Below, piece after piece: positions 63,790-64,000 of a DNA stretch of 64,000 nucleotides (position 1 is the stretch's first letter; each line of letters opens with the position of its first letter). Below the pieces are notes generated by a model. That model had not been told where the DNA came from and did not search any database. It saw nothing but the letters and a program-made list of their open reading frames with translations. This DNA comes from Symbiodinium natans (taxonomy: Eukaryota > Sar > Dinophyceae > Suessiales > Symbiodiniaceae): NCBI GenBank assembly GCA_905221605.1, contig CAJNDS010002488.1, forward strand, positions 62,001 to 126,000. The letters run 5' to 3'. Both the position numbers and the translations under genes were made by a program.

Positions 63790-63900
63790 CTTGGCTGCAC
63801 TTAGGAGGGTTTAGGGTTTAGGGTTTTAGCTGCCTTATTAAGAAACCCAATAAACCCAAAAAGGCTAAAGATGTAAAGTTACAGTAAAGCACCACAGAGG
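63790..63900. mobile_element. Family-8 repeat with TTTAGGG array inside (copy 2)
   Basis: CTTGGCTGCACTTAGGAG and TTTTAGCTGCCTTATTAAGAAACCCAATAAACCC...TTACAGTAAAGCACCAC match 36350-36451. TTTAGGG repeats (63808-63824) replace 18 bp of that copy. Confidence 0.6.
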
Positions 63901-64000
63901 AATGTAGGGCCCCCCAAACAGTAGGATTGCCATAGAATAAGGACCCAAGAAGGAACCCCAAACTCCGGAAACAACATGGCTTTAAACTTCGAGTCGAGGG

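Overview
The window looks like nuclear DNA of a dinoflagellate, most likely a Symbiodiniaceae or other Suessiales species. Three things point there. (i) Tracts of the TTTAGGG heptamer, in both orientations, occur about every kilobase. (ii) There are five copies of an intron-less gene coding for an N-terminal ubiquitin-like domain followed by about ten 41-residue RCC1-like repeats (consensus AFAAILGDGSVVTWG), a family I recall as greatly expanded in Symbiodiniaceae. (iii) A retroelement LTR carries a sequence resembling the dinoflagellate spliced leader. Plants and chromerids also have TTTAGGG telomeres, so (i) alone would not decide it.

Layout. 1-14.3 kb: no convincing genes. It holds a 110-bp tandem repeat, TG/CG and CA microsatellites (one with a 100-N gap), a 58-bp minisatellite, a foldback element built of CAATTG palindromes, and many telomere-like tracts. 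14.3-15.7 kb: Ubl-RCC1 gene A (minus strand). 16.4-25.0 kb: a complete, apparently young LTR retroelement. It has identical 287-bp LTRs, a 5-bp target duplication, a copia-type half-tRNA primer site and a polypurine tract. In place of recognisable protease, integrase or reverse transcriptase it codes for about 2,500 residues of RNA-binding-type protein (WW, S1-like, six CCCH zinc fingers, a SAM-like helical stretch). 25-34 kb: repeat desert. 34.0-35.5 kb: intact Ubl-RCC1 gene B. 36.3-37.1 kb: four different MITE-like elements in a row. 42.1-43.7 kb: Ubl-RCC1 gene C, split by a MITE that itself contains a telomere-like array. 47.9-49.5 kb: Ubl-RCC1 pseudogene D, invaded by two naked telomere-like arrays in opposite orientations. 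54.3-55.6 kb: intact Ubl-RCC1 gene E. 55.6-64 kb: MITEs, microsatellites and more telomere-like tracts.

All five Ubl-RCC1 copies are on the minus strand, 5 to 18 kb apart, in keeping with dispersed tandem expansion in a unidirectional gene block. The strongest signals are two. First, the pol-less, half-tRNA-primed LTR element with a spliced-leader-like motif in its LTR. Second, repeated evidence that TTTAGGG arrays were inserted into pre-existing sequence: into coding repeats, and at different internal points of several MITE families. No tRNA, rRNA or CRISPR was recognised. Coordinates of MITE ends are read by eye and may be off by a few bases.
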